Below, piece after piece: positions 49,061 through 61,758 of a stretch of 64,000 bases of DNA. The stretch is taken from NCBI RefSeq assembly GCF_032854445.1, contig NC_088295.1, forward strand, positions 12,265,385 to 12,329,384. The letters run 5' to 3'. Origin of the DNA: Liolophura sinensis (lineage: Eukaryota > Mollusca > Polyplacophora > Chitonida > Chitonidae). The translations under genes and the position numbers were made by a program. Numbering within the stretch: the stretch's first letter is position 1; each line of letters begins with the position of its first letter. The notes below the pieces were generated by a model. The model made no database searches. It was not told the DNA's origin and saw nothing but the letters and a program-made list of their open reading frames with translations.

Positions 49061-51180
49061 CACACAGGAGAGTGCATGGTGATATTTTGCTTTCACTGGT
49101 CAACGTTGCTTGTGACCATCGAACTCCTATGGATTCGTCCTTAACTACTAGCACCTTTATGAACAAAGGGTAGAATGGTTCACCCTGGATTTCTCAAAAT
49201 ATGCAAAGCGTTTAGATGAAGCAAATGTCCTGAGCAACCAAAGTGTTCAAAGGCGTTGAGTTGAAGAGGTTTAATGATATTAGATGAAAGGGTTGGTGAA
49301 AAGGGATAAGTTTTCTTCCCTAATCATCTACTCCATATATTAAACGCAGTTGCTTGGTTCATCTATCACAAATATTTGTTGATGATCTTATATGGTAAGT
49401 GATTTATATAACCAGAAGTATTGTGGTTATTTGAGTACATGTATAATTTGATCTCCGGTGGTTTTAGAAAATGTAATCACAAAACTAAAACATCGCATCC
49501 AGAGACCGTGAATGATGCCCACTAATAGCGACTACATTAAATCACTTGCAAATGAACAGCTTCATTATAATAAATACTATTAAAGGTTCATGTAACATGA
49601 CAGGAAAAACATTGAAATAAGCACTGAAAATAGGTGTCCGGAATTCCCCTTACACGCAGTTGTTGAGCAAACTCTCACACCTTCAATCTGACAGTGCGTA
49701 CAACCAAGAAAAATAGGTTCGGTGTTAAACTGTGGCGTAATAGATCTCCGAAGGCAACGAACCATTTGCCTAGAAAGCTAGCTAATCAGCAAGTCAGTAA
49801 GTCAGTCAGAAGTTTAGCAAAGCTTCATCAAACTGTACACAGAGTTTTTCTTCGTAAACCAGCCATTGAGATAATTAATCAACAAACGAGTTATGCAAAT
49901 AATCAATCAATCATCAATAGATCGACCGAAAAAATGAGCTAACTATAAACAAATGACTGACATGATTGATCAGTGATTAGCTAAAAACCTCCTGCCATTT
50001 TCTGAAACCAGGCACGATAGAGTTAGAGACTGCTAATTTAATTACATCTAACGACATTAACTTGGAATAAGTTCAAAACATTTAAAGATATTTGGCTGAA
50101 AGTGGCGGGTAATAATTTTCTTCGAAGTTTTACCTATTGCTCGAAGTTTCTTCCATTTTTTCAGCAATTCCTCGTCTGGCACAAATAAACCCTAGCCTAC
50201 TGTGTACATTTATCATTACATACAATTTTCTTGCAACTATGTGCATAGGCATGGCGATATTTTTTATTGCTTGAAATCCTTTTGCTTTCATGCTTCGTTG
50301 CTCAGGGAATAATCCCTGACTGTTTCCAGTTTAAAAACCAATAAACCTGTTTTTAATTTTTATTCCTACGTAATGCTTTGTTCTACTACTGTTATTTGTT
50401 TGTCTAGCAACTATGCTGGCGGCATTCTCATTCATATTGTTGTTGTGTTTCAGCGTGAATAATCCTAATCAATGCACTGACAAAACATTTATATCTGCCT
50501 ATCTTTCTCAACCATTCTCATACGTCTATAAATGCACTGTCTATAAAAAGCTAAATGTGACATACTGGTACTAGTACTATCATTTTACAAGCAGCGTTGA
50601 TAAATTCAAATTTATTAATTGTCATCATAATAATATTGATTAATGTGAAGACATACAGACGTGGCAGATTTCTTTTAACGCCGGTGGCCTGATAGCGTAG
50701 GTGAAGAATTGAGAGTTTCTTAACCCTCTGGCCCCCACCCGCAATTTAATCCCATTTATCACTGCTTTTTATTGTCGTCTGTCAGATATGTATTCATAGA
50801 AATAAGCTGTCGGCTTCTAACAATCCATGCGTTTTGCAACTCCCCAGTTTTCTTGTCCTTGTGTAATACTTGAGCTGTGTGCGCGGGTGGTTGCTTGTAC
50901 CGCCGGCTAACTGCCCGAGGTGGCCGCTTATACCCAGAACCGCACCGGTCGGTCCTGGTCGGGTCTCTGGGGTCAGCGCCAGCACCCGGGGGTAATAATA
51001 GCCAGTGATTTATTTCTAAACTATGACAGTCGCATCTATCTGTCTTGGGCAACATAAAACATTTATCACGTTGCAATCCACTTTTGCTCCTCACACACAA
51101 AGCCGCGCTGAAAATAATGAGTTGATTGGCTGTGAGGCGTGACCGCACGACACCAGCGCCATCTATCTTCCACACGTCAT
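49061..51180. other. Unique intergenic sequence
   Basis: Mostly AT-rich. A GC-richer patch at 50880-51000 carries part of a 138-codon minus-strand frame (50759-51175) with no recognised domain. Confidence 0.4.
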
Positions 51181-52060
51181 TAACCTGCAGATAATAAGCA
51201 CTCGCTTCTAATTTGCCTGCGGTTCATTACGACTTGGCCTCACACAGATTTATTGCTTTGTTCTCCAGTCTCCACACAAAACACGATGAATGATTATTTG
51301 GTTAAATCTTCCTGGCGCTCTGTCATTCAGCCACCATCTTCTGAAGCGAGGGGAACAATAGAGTCAGAGACTGCTAGCTTCGGCTAATATTTATTTAGTA
51401 CCATATTCCATCTAACAAAGACCACAGAATTAGGTCTTGGACTCTTGTACCGACTGCAAGCTAGTTTTTCTCCCATATTTCTTTCAGAACAACAATATGT
51501 TTGATCGGAGAGACGAGACTTGTAATCTTTTGTGCTCGAGGGCTGACTTCCAGTCGGCCTCTCTGGCTGATGTTATTGACGGTACAGGCTTCCCGTCACT
51601 CACCATCCATCATCGTCGGCCGACTCCGACACAAACTAACGATGATGTGGAAACTTTAGCCATCGCCAAAAATTCAATCTCCACTACTCTTATTGCAGAT
51701 CTATGAAATCGTAAATCTTTATAAATGGAGTCGGGTTGTCCAATAATAGCCAGAAGTAATGCTCTTTTTTATCCATTCTCTGACAACCGGCTAATTTAAG
51801 GCGTCTAAATTATGACAGATCCGGAGAAATTCTAATCTTTTGATTTCCTTTCTGGAAGCCGTACATCATTCTCTCAACTGTCTAAATCCATTTCCCAACT
51901 TTATGGCTATGACTGTATCAGTGATAAGACTTTACGGTTAATATCCAACTGACCGTCATTTATCGTCCGATGTCATGAGACTTTTATAGCTGACCCTCTA
52001 CACTCAGTGATACAGCCTACTATATCCCTGATCACCGAAGCTCCAGTTCGTACATTTCTT
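51181..52060. other. Candidate regulatory island
   Basis: Complex, evenly composed sequence with several AATCTTTTG/AATCTTTAT words (51520-51850). No convincing coding frame. Confidence 0.28.
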
Positions 52061-54690
52061 ATGAGGGGCGTTTCCGGCTAGTTATTAGAGCATCATCATA
52101 GCCACTTCCGCTTAGTGTTAATACAGCGATTCCTATCGAAGATGCACACAATACGCAAGCTGTGCTGCAGTTGAGACTTTGTAACCCGATCGATTGATTA
52201 GCACTTGTACAATTTCCTGAATATTTAATCTGTCTGGGATGTCGGTGATCACAGACGAATTCTGTTGCACAGTCCTCTGCAATGGGCGTCTGCAAACAAT
52301 GCACGGCTTTGGTGAACCGCACAGTGTAAGAGCCAAACCATGTATATCTTTGCAATGACAGCATATTGTGAATTGACAGTGCAACCAACGTCCAAATTTG
52401 TGAACGCTGATGCTAATTTGGTCCATACAGAAATAGAGAAGTGTTATTGCACCACTTGATATTGAACAGAACGTGATATTCCTGCTTTCTAGAGGATCGT
52501 CACATCGTGGAATTTGCTGTCCGTAAGCAGGCTATCACCAGGAATATCGTACTCGGAACTGTGGTGTTTGTGGATTCATCGCAACGTTTCACGAAAAGCT
52601 CTTTCAGCAAAGTTTTTGATCTTTGACACGATTCATTTCATTTTGGAGATTCGTATAACCTCGGTATTGTTTGAAAATAAAACTTGCAAACGAACGTTAG
52701 GGTTCTCGCCTGCATGGGATGGTTTGATTTGATCTCAGAAAAGTTATCCTTAAGGTATTTAAAAGTGCAAAGTGTCAAAGAATTTTATACAAACTCTTTG
52801 CCGGCCACCATAGCTGTGGGGTGTTATAAATATGGGGTTGTTCAATGATGTGCTCACGGCGAATTCAAGCTTTAAACCACCCTACCAGGTGTTATTAGTA
52901 CGTTGGTTTAGAAGAGCAGTATTTTAAGACCAAATGTTTTCAGCCTGTAGTGGATGAGTTCTGAGGTTTATAAACATACGGCTGAGATAAGCTCTAGTCC
53001 TTGCCTTATTTGGCTACCAAAACTGGTCACCCACGTGAGAACCACGACATACTTTTTACCGCTTGCAGTCAGTAAATCATACATCCATCAGTCCTGGACA
53101 AGTAGTATACGGTGCTTTCCGTGTTTACAGTCAGTCAGTGATGAGCGAGTAGAGAAACATTATCAATGACTGGGGCATGTTATTCCAGCTGCCAGAAGAA
53201 TCCTCAAAAACTCGACAAGAGAAGTCATTAATACGGAACAGAACACCAGAGGTCTCCTTGAGGCAACCCAAAACGACAGTTAGATCCTCAGGCCGTGTGA
53301 TGGAAGGGCGAATGTCGTGTCGGTTGATCTTAACAGAGCTGGACGTTGCCGATCCAATTGCCCACGGCCACACACACCAAATGCATTAGGGCGACGGCCT
53401 CTGAATCTTCCTGGTCGACCTTTTCCTCGATCAGTTGCACCCTGATCACCCGACCTGGCTCAGCCCACTGTGAGTAGCCCGCAGCCAAATAGTTATACAT
53501 CTAACAATACACGGGTAAGAGGTATATATTATGAGGTATGCGAAGTGTACATGCGAGCACTCTAGTGTACAGGTGAAGCTTCTAAATTTCACAATAAAAG
53601 GTTGCAATTCACTCCGAAGGGTCAATTTCTCGTCTGTTTTTATACTGAACACAAGGTACACGGTCACAAACCCATTCCACTTCCTTCATACTGTTGGGTA
53701 CAACAACGGAAGGTTTGTGATGAAGATGGATTGATCATTACAGATAATCTATACATTTCGGTCATCAAGATTTCGACACTATATTTATCCACATAAACAT
53801 GCTAAATCCCCCTCTTCTTCGGCTTGTTTTTAGATTGTGTGCGCAAACATGTGACGCACCTTTTCAGTTCTCAAACTAAAATACCATGTGTACACCGCAC
53901 TTACCTCTTCACCGATGGGTTTTTTTTTTGTATAAAAATAAGAAAGTGTTAACCAAAGAGAGCTTCTACATACTACAAGTTCATTGCTCAGCCTAAACCT
54001 CTAGCGAATGACGCATGTGTAAAATATCATCAATCAGTGTTATAGTGCTCACATGACTGCAAACATTTGCAACCAGTGCCTGTTCCGGTTTGGTTACTAA
54101 TAGTATATCAAATATACCTATCAAAACCTTCAATTTTCTTTACATCTGTGTTGAATAGGTGGATCAAACAACCTAATGTTCTTAAAGAAATGACAGATAT
54201 TATGATTAAGTTAGCAAAATTAACAGCTGTCATGCGTCTTTTCATTTTGTATGAAATCTTCCCGAGCAGAAATGCTAAGTAATGCGTATACATTACTACA
54301 TTGGTAAAGAACTCCTTAAAACAGATCAAAACAGCTACCTGGATTTCCCCTAAATCCTCACAAAATATGAAATTAAAATGTCCCCAAGTATGAAAGAAGG
54401 CTGGAATCGTATGCATATACATGTACTCTTCTCAAGTTTCAAAATGGCCGAACATATACTCTCTAAAAAAAAACACATCATGTACATTCTTCACTGCGTC
54501 AAAAGAAAGAATAATACAGACGTTTAAAACAAGATGCGAGTTGTATATTTAAAAACTTGGAGCAAACTTAGTTCATGAGCAGGGGTCATGGCATGGGTTT
54601 ATGTCTTATGCAGCTCGGCTGAAATATGATTCTATTTTGGACGGAGTGATCAAAGTGAAGTGCCCTCAGCTGATTATGCCTGTCAGTCCT
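52061..54690. other. Unique intergenic sequence
   Basis: Overlapping frames of 70-109 codons on both strands at 52.06-52.43 and 53.13-53.39 kb have no familiar domain. A T run of nine lies near 53922. Nothing assigned. Confidence 0.4.
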
Positions 54691-56170
54691 GCTTCTAGTC
54701 ATAATGGCAGTTGGCTTTTCGTGTTAGCCAGCGGTTGATATACAAGGTGAAAACTGTTTGATCCTTCTCCACAAGGCAACGACTCGAGTACAACTGGCCA
54801 TGATCTATCACTCTATCAAAGTCACGAATAGTTTGGCGAACAAAGCACCCAAAGACGCGGAGGTTTTTTATTCACTCCAAGGCTTGTCATTTAGTCCTTA
54901 TCTGGCCATCTCACGTGCACGCCTCACGCGCATGGTGACGCCACGATTGTCACACGGTCGTTAATCAAAGAGCTTTAGGTGGGCAGGCAGGTGATTTACG
55001 TCTTTCCCCGCCGTGTTACTTGTCACCTCTCGGGTGCAAAGGTGATACAGTCACCCCTGGAGCAGTCAATCATCTAACCAAGTCTGAACGCCAGCAATTT
55101 GATGACTGAAATTAAACCTCAAAGACATGTTTTGTCGATTGATGCTTACGGCCCATTGTCATAGACCTCTTTAGCGTGAAGGGTGTGGCTTGAAAACTTT
55201 GACTACTGTATCACTTAAACAGAGAATAGGTATTTAGACAAATAAAACAGTTTAATTTATTACATTGCCTGCCAGAGTCATTGATCTGCTTTGACACTGG
55301 AATATGGGAGGAAATTGGATAAAGTAAGTGCTGCTTGCATTCGGCCTGTCTGTTCTACCGAGAGACTCTTTGATATAGTCTTTGATGTCACCAAGAATAA
55401 AGTAAGTTAACATAGTGCCCCTGTCGGTAAACAAGGGCGGATGTGCTCAGCCAATAGCCGGACTGTCACTTCAACCGGGGCTTTTGTCGCCTCTCTTCAA
55501 AGGTTGGGGTGATTTATTAGCATCGTAGTAAGGCATATAACTACCTGTGCAGGGGAGTTAATGGGATGGAAAGACAGTTTGTATCGGTATGGCCGGTCAC
55601 TCAGGTACAAACACTTCATAATCTATCACCTGTGTACTGAACTATGCCAATAAGGCAGACAAACAATGAGTGAACCGTAATTGCAATTAAGGGGCGGTAA
55701 AACGGCAGGTAATGTCATGTTAGATGAAGTTCCACAGGGAGACACCTTCGCACCAAAGTGCTTCATAATCGGGACAGATTTGTCCCTGTGCACACAAACA
55801 AACAAATATTCATGACAATGGCTATAAACGACGTCACGGATAATTATTATAAAAATGTGACCAGGTAACAACGAGCCGTAAAAAACAAAGTTAGCTTGCG
55901 TCCCGTTAAGGGCGTGGAATTCACATAACAGCAAACTTCCACAACCACCTAACGCCATGTTTAACTGCTTTCTCCGTCTATGTGTTCCTACAGAGACGAT
56001 CTAAGCACCACTTAGCATTGAACACTGGATGTGAGGGAACTATCGCTTGTCACATGATTGCGCCTGGCAGATAAGGTAGACGTTATTATTGACAGGTTAT
56101 GACTTGACAATGCATTCAATAATCCTGTAGCGACTACAGTTGGCTGAAGCTGTCAGATGGAGAATCCTTG
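54691..56170. other. Candidate regulatory islands
   Basis: Complex blocks at 54880-55200 and 55430-56150, for example GTCACCTCTCGGGTGCAAAG near 55021. No supported coding frame. Confidence 0.3.
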
Positions 56171-57100
56171 GGTCACGCGGAGGAACCATTACTATACTGA
56201 GACTGTAACAAGTGTGGGGGAACTTTGTACATATGGGGACACCTGACGTGGGATGATTTTTCTCTGTTACTTATGACGTCTGTCTGTTTCGCTCACCAAT
56301 ATACAGACACGCTCTCAGACTTTACAACACAGAGTGTAGCAATGATTGATCACAAGCCATCTATTTCTGTCTGTTCGCTTTATCTACTAGTTACCAGACA
56401 CCATTGGGGGATGAATATTGTTAGTTACTTGTTAACTTTTTCTGGGTCTGACTCACAGGTAAATGGTGTAAACGTGCCCGAGGCAAACTGAAATATAGGG
56501 ACAAAACACAGTCATAATGGCTCTCTATCATTCTACCATGTTAAGTGGCCTCGAAGAACACTGGTCAGACTGGTGCACGGCACCCACTTAAGTCGACGTC
56601 TTTATTTCAGCTATTTGTGACCACTAGGTATTCCACTAGCTGCCAGTTCGTGGTATTTCACAATATCGATGACCGTCTTTCATAAGAATTTTAAAACTAT
56701 CACCTGCTTAGAACTTTGCAGTCATTAAAACTTTTCACATAACCTTTTGATCCACAGATCAAAAGGCTTTGGACATTCAATGAAAATTTCTGACCTCGGA
56801 AGGTGGCGTAAAATATTATAGAGTCATCGTCTTATGAAGACAGGTACGATATTAATTTAAGTTGTACAGGTACCCAAAGGAGTGGTAATTCCGGAGATTA
56901 TGTATAAAGCTCTCGTCGCAATCAAGATCGTATTCACTCCGGTATTAAATACTTACCTAATCAAATGGGCTATATATTCGTACTTAGCTCTTCGATGCTC
57001 ACTCAGCTTTGAAAGTATTGTGGTTATTTGGGATTTACACTTTCTGGGTATAGATTACAGTTCTGAAAAGGTGACTGAAGATGCATGTTGCTGAGTTAAG
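56171..57100. other. Unique sequence with a perfect hairpin
   Basis: CCTTTTGATC (56743-56752) and GATCAAAAGG (56757-56766) form a perfect 10 bp stem around a 4 nt loop. No gene recognised. Confidence 0.55.
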
Positions 57101-57960
57101 TTTCATTTTCTTTACAGAGAAGAGCTGTGAAGAAATCGATGACCAGAGGCCAATGAGAAAGGTGTCAAACAATCAGGCTTGGGGCTCATGGCCCGCCTGG
57201 ACGGCCTCGTTAAAGAACTCTAAACAAATTACTTGTATTAAATGTGTTTGGCAGGCCCAAGGCGTTTCCCGCGTTTGACCACAGGACTGCAATTTGCCAC
57301 CTTTGGCCAATCGTGCTGACATCCGGTACTGTTACTCCGCCAGTAGAAAATAGCGAAGCTGTAAATGAGGTGGCTATAGTGTGATTGACAGCTGGTTTCC
57401 GCATATACACATTAGCCCCGCAGCGACAGCCAAGTCTCCCTTTGATCTCAGACAACTATCTCCCTCTGTTTTAAAGCCAGCTCTCACAGAACTAAACAAC
57501 TGTCTCGTTTAGCAACGTGCCTTCACGAAAAATCCTGCCACGCCGGGCTACAGCCCATCGCTACTGGAATGTCTTTGTGCCAAAGTATCAGACAGATTGG
57601 GCGTGTAATCGGCCTGTCCGAGGCTGTGTCTAAATGTTTATAAAACTGTGTTAATGTGGAACAAACAAACATCTTTAAAAGGCTCTCCTTTTCATCCGAG
57701 CGTACTGGGACGTCTTTGATCAGAGCCATGTTGGGATTATAGGTTCCCCGAGTGGCCGTTAGGCAGCTTGGTGGTAATGGGCCCTCGGCCATTTTACAGA
57801 GCAATAAAACAAACGTGCCAGGTCGTCATCTACCTGAGCATCAAAGTTACCTGCCCCATCACCTGTTAAACAGATGCATTAACGCTGCCAGACCATTGAC
57901 GACTTCAGAGGTAGGTATCGATAAACGTATAAATAAATACATCAATGGATAGACCTATGG
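57101..57960. other. Candidate regulatory island
   Basis: Complex sequence, for example CGGCCTCGTTAAAGAACTC near 57203 and CCTTTAAAAG-like words on the minus strand near 57677. Frames reach 93 codons but carry no domain. Confidence 0.3.
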
Positions 57961-59250
57961 AACGTTCACCATCTTGCCACCATACCATCGTATCGCTCAC
58001 AAAGGTTACAAATATTTCAATATTCATTCATAAAACTAAGCAAGCAAATTGTCTTGTAAAACAGTGATGTTCACACAAGATACTGGTATGTGATACTATA
58101 AATCAAGGCAACGTTCGAGTCAGTCATATAACTTCGTATATGACAATATACATATCATATAACAATAGTGCGCATACTATTTTTTATATGAAACCAAGGT
58201 CATAAACGTTTGAATTCGCTGAATATAGGCATATACAGATAACTGACGTTGTTCGCAGTGCTCAAGCTTTAGTACTCACACTAAGCGACCATCAGCTCTG
58301 CATGCCTTGTAGAATTTCTGTGTACTCATTTCTGTAACCGTACTCATATAGATGTGTCAAATTCTTCCAAAGCGTAGCCTGAGACAGAATCTATAGACCC
58401 CCTTTTCAATTTATATCGACAAATATTGTGTTTTTGGTTGAAGTTTAACTTATTATTATTCAACCCCATGTCTTTTCTGCTAAACTTTCAGTCATTACAC
58501 GAAGCACTGCTCATTAACAGCTCATTAACATTATGATGACTACGAAATGAAATCATGTAGAACTGGGCAAGAAGTAATTAGGGTCCGTGTACTGACAGAT
58601 TTTGTTTTCCGAACACGGACCCTGTCAAAACTGTCGATGGTGTTGTTTGTTATGTTATTGATGATGGTACAGTTGGGAATGTCTTGATTTAATCAGAAAG
58701 TAAAGTTACTGTTAAAAAACTGTTAAATAAATAAATCAACAAATAAACAAACATCAATCAGGAATCCAACGCTCTGGGTCAAGCAGTACGACATGTTTTA
58801 TTAACGACCAAACTGTTTCATTGTTTGGCTAGCGATACTAAATTTCGGTTAGGTCGGGCTAGGGGGCCTCTAAATCTTGTGACGTAACTTTTTTCTCTCG
58901 ACTGAGAATCGAGTCATTCAGTACACCGAATGACACACACACGCGACATTTAAAATGAGAACGGCAATATATTTTGTTATTTGAAGACGGTAAGTTTGTT
59001 GACAAGGAAGGTGCCGAAGGTGACAGTCACATCCTATACTGGATTTATATATGGCAGGCCTCAACAGAAGAACATTATGGAAAAATGACAGAATAACCAT
59101 GCCCGTTATGTAAATGATCTGTACCGTTGTAAAACAATATGAACTAAATAAACACATCCCCCCCTCCGGGAATTACTAGTATTATGAAAGCCGTGTTGAC
59201 CAAAGTTGACCAGGAATGGGTCGTATTTCAGGATGTACAAATGCTTGGTT
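57961..59250. other. AT-rich unique sequence with a long-loop hairpin
   Basis: AGGGTCCGTGT (58580-58590) and ACACGGACCCT (58613-58623) form a perfect 11 bp stem with a 22 nt loop. The rest is unremarkable. Confidence 0.55.
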
Positions 59251-59252
59251 AC

Positions 59253-59274
59253 TTACACACACACATACGCGCGC

Positions 59275-59322
<48 letters not shown>
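59253..59322. repeat. (AC)n microsatellite
   Basis: A pure run of 21 AC units at 59281-59322, preceded by an impure CACATACGCGCGCACACGC stretch. Confidence 0.97.
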
Positions 59323-59324
<2 letters not shown>

Positions 59325-61551
59325 TGACGGAATAGCCGGGATTTCTGATATCTGGAAAGATATAAACAAGTAATAATTGAAATACTCACGTCTGTATATA
59401 ACGGTACAGGAAGAGATAAAAGGAGATTAATTAACAAGGCATGTGGTTTGTGTATGTGGTTCTAACGATTGCGGGTAAGGGTAATCGAGGTGGATATGTG
59501 TGGTTTTAGGGAAAACTAAGGATTTACCGAAGTTTGCTCAAAGAACCTTCTTAGAGGATATGGCAGAAATGAAAGAAATAACCGAGATCTAACAACCTCT
59601 GAACCTTTGAGCACGATCGACAAAACTGACAAGCAAAGTTCCTCTTCAGGCGACGTTCTCAATTCAGGCCTTGGAACTTCCCCAAGAAAATTGAAACTCA
59701 TCTGTATGCTAGACAGAAGAAATCTGGTAAAGGAGTGGCCATTTTGCCGCAAGCAAGTCGACCTAACGCCCATTTGGTCCCCTTTCACACGCTCATTTTC
59801 ACTCGATTGATTCTTCGCGTTACTTTACAAGAGCGGATATCCGAGATGCGACGCCGTATTCGTCTGAGGGTACTACCCACGGCAACACGGTACGTCCAAC
59901 TATAAATGTCAGACTGGACTTTGAGTGACAGCGCACTAGACCGTTTGCTCGGCCCCAAGTTTGATTGAGAGGACACCTTACAAGACTTTCCATGCATCTT
60001 TTTCTTCAAATCACATCTCCAAGATATAGTCAATCGACTAAATTTGACAAAGAAATGGCAGGGATGTACGCCAGATTACGCCTCCCAGCAATCCATGTGA
60101 AAGGATTCTAATTGTTACCGCAGGCTAAACGTCGAGAGTACCACTTCTTCCCATTGAGTGCAAAGAGCGCAAAAGAGCGAGCGTCGGTTTATACTGAAGA
60201 TTTGAGGCCGAACACAATGGCGGAGTGAAGAGCATGCTCCTTCAGGGGATAGCCAGTCCTGTGGCTCAAACGAAAATCAAAACTCAGAGAATCAAAGTCT
60301 GCAAAACTACTTCAAAGAAGAAAAAGTATTGACGTTCGTGGTTCAAGAAAAACTGGAGAGAGGAATTGAGAATTTTGGTGCCATTATTCTATCGACTGCT
60401 GTCGAACATCTCCCTGGCGTATCTGTTAATTGCTTGTTTACAGCTGCGTGATAGAAACAAGGCTTATTTGTTTCACTCCAGACGGCTCCGTTTCTGTCTT
60501 TGGAACACAAAAAATGGCCTCATGAGAAACAGTATGGCAAAATGCCTGTCAGACAGAGAGAGTGGAAGTTTTCCTCCCTTGACTTCATGACATAAACAAG
60601 TCCATCTACATTCTCCACACGTCGCTGCTTAAATGAGGAATGAGGAAAAAGATATGCAAGTTTCATCGGCTACATTCTTAAGCAGGGCCGCCATTTCAAG
60701 CGGCTTAAAGATGCTGGGTTTTCCAGTGTTGATTGATGAACCGCCAGTGCTGAAAAGCAAAAATAGTGATGATTGATGGTTTGGGATGATAAAGCTCAAG
60801 GCGCTCCATTTGACGCTTCTCGTAGTAAAAATTAACGGCGTTGACAAAAATGACAAGAAGAATTTGTTAATTTTGCACTGTAGTGGAGGACATGGTGAGA
60901 GTGACGGGCTGGTAGTCCCATCCTGACGACCAGGCCCACATAGATCTCCACAGCCACCTCATTTATCATTCATCTCCATGTTTAGACAGCCACTCTTTGA
61001 CAGCCTCTCTGTTATACCGTCCTGCCAAAGCCTCCAAGATGAAGGGGCGAATTGCCACTTCCCCAAAACATCCTATAAAAACCATCTGCAGTTAAGGGCT
61101 GTAATCAATATTAAAATGTGACTAATCATTTGTATGAGGATGGGTGGGAATATTCTCGAGCGTACAGTTTCAAAACTCAGAGGGGTTATGCTAAAGGACC
61201 ATCGGATATTTCCACCTGGCCAATGTGCTGGATATTTCTCTTCATGATTACTTGTCTTTCTTGTAAAACACAAACTTAAGAAGTAACAAACCTAAAAGAT
61301 CAGACTTTCCTGCTCTTTGGGTGAATTCCTCCTGAATATTGATAGTATTAAGGTTCACCAACTGCAACAATTACAATCAAAACGCCACCGAGATAAATGT
61401 ACCGGTATTTGTACTCGAGCATATCATTCACAGACTACGAGTTTGAAACTGAGTGTTTTCCCTGCAAGACTAGAAACTGATGATTTTTTCTTATATGTTA
61501 CCAGCTTTATTTACTATTCATGTCCTTATTTCTCTCACTACTTCTGGGAAC
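59323..61551. other. Unique sequence, right part a candidate regulatory island
   Basis: No gene recognised. 60600-61260 is evenly composed and complex, whereas 59.3-60.6 kb looks ordinary. Confidence 0.35.
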
Positions 61552-61758
61552 AGCCTCCGAGATAACAAAGCAATCTTAGACTTATGTTAAATTTGGTATC
61601 TTTCTTTCTGTAATGTTAGCTGAAATTTGTTGTACCATAACTTACCCAAAATTTATGCTGTCAAGCAGTATTTTGCCATTGTTACGTAAGAAATAACAAT
61701 TTTAAAGCGATCTGAAATTTTTAATTAAGCCTAAGACTGCTTTGTGATACGGGGGCCT
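61552..61758 (-). mobile_element. ~207 bp miniature inverted-repeat element (family A, copy 2)
   Basis: Left arm: AGCCTCCGAGATAACAAAGC, then AATCTTAGACTTATG. Right arm reversed: AGGCCCCCGTATCACAAAGC, then AGTCTTAGGCTTAAT. Read on the minus strand, the interior matches copy 1 in order: ATTTCTTAC (61686-61694) lies exactly 64 bp from the end, as in copy 1, followed by TAAATTTTGGGTA and AAATTTCAGCTAA (61616-61628). Equal length and shared interior identify it as the same family, in opposite orientation. Confidence 0.85.

Noticed and set aside
50759-51175. 138-codon minus-strand frame as a gene
   Set aside because: Only length favours it; composition is driven by a GC-rich patch and no motif is recognised.
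52059-53389. Overlapping 70-109-codon frames as decayed transposase
   Set aside because: I looked for transposase or reverse transcriptase motifs and saw none.
57916-57950. AAATAAATAC tail near 57.93 kb as another SINE copy
   Set aside because: Only an A-rich patch; the upstream platform sequence is absent.
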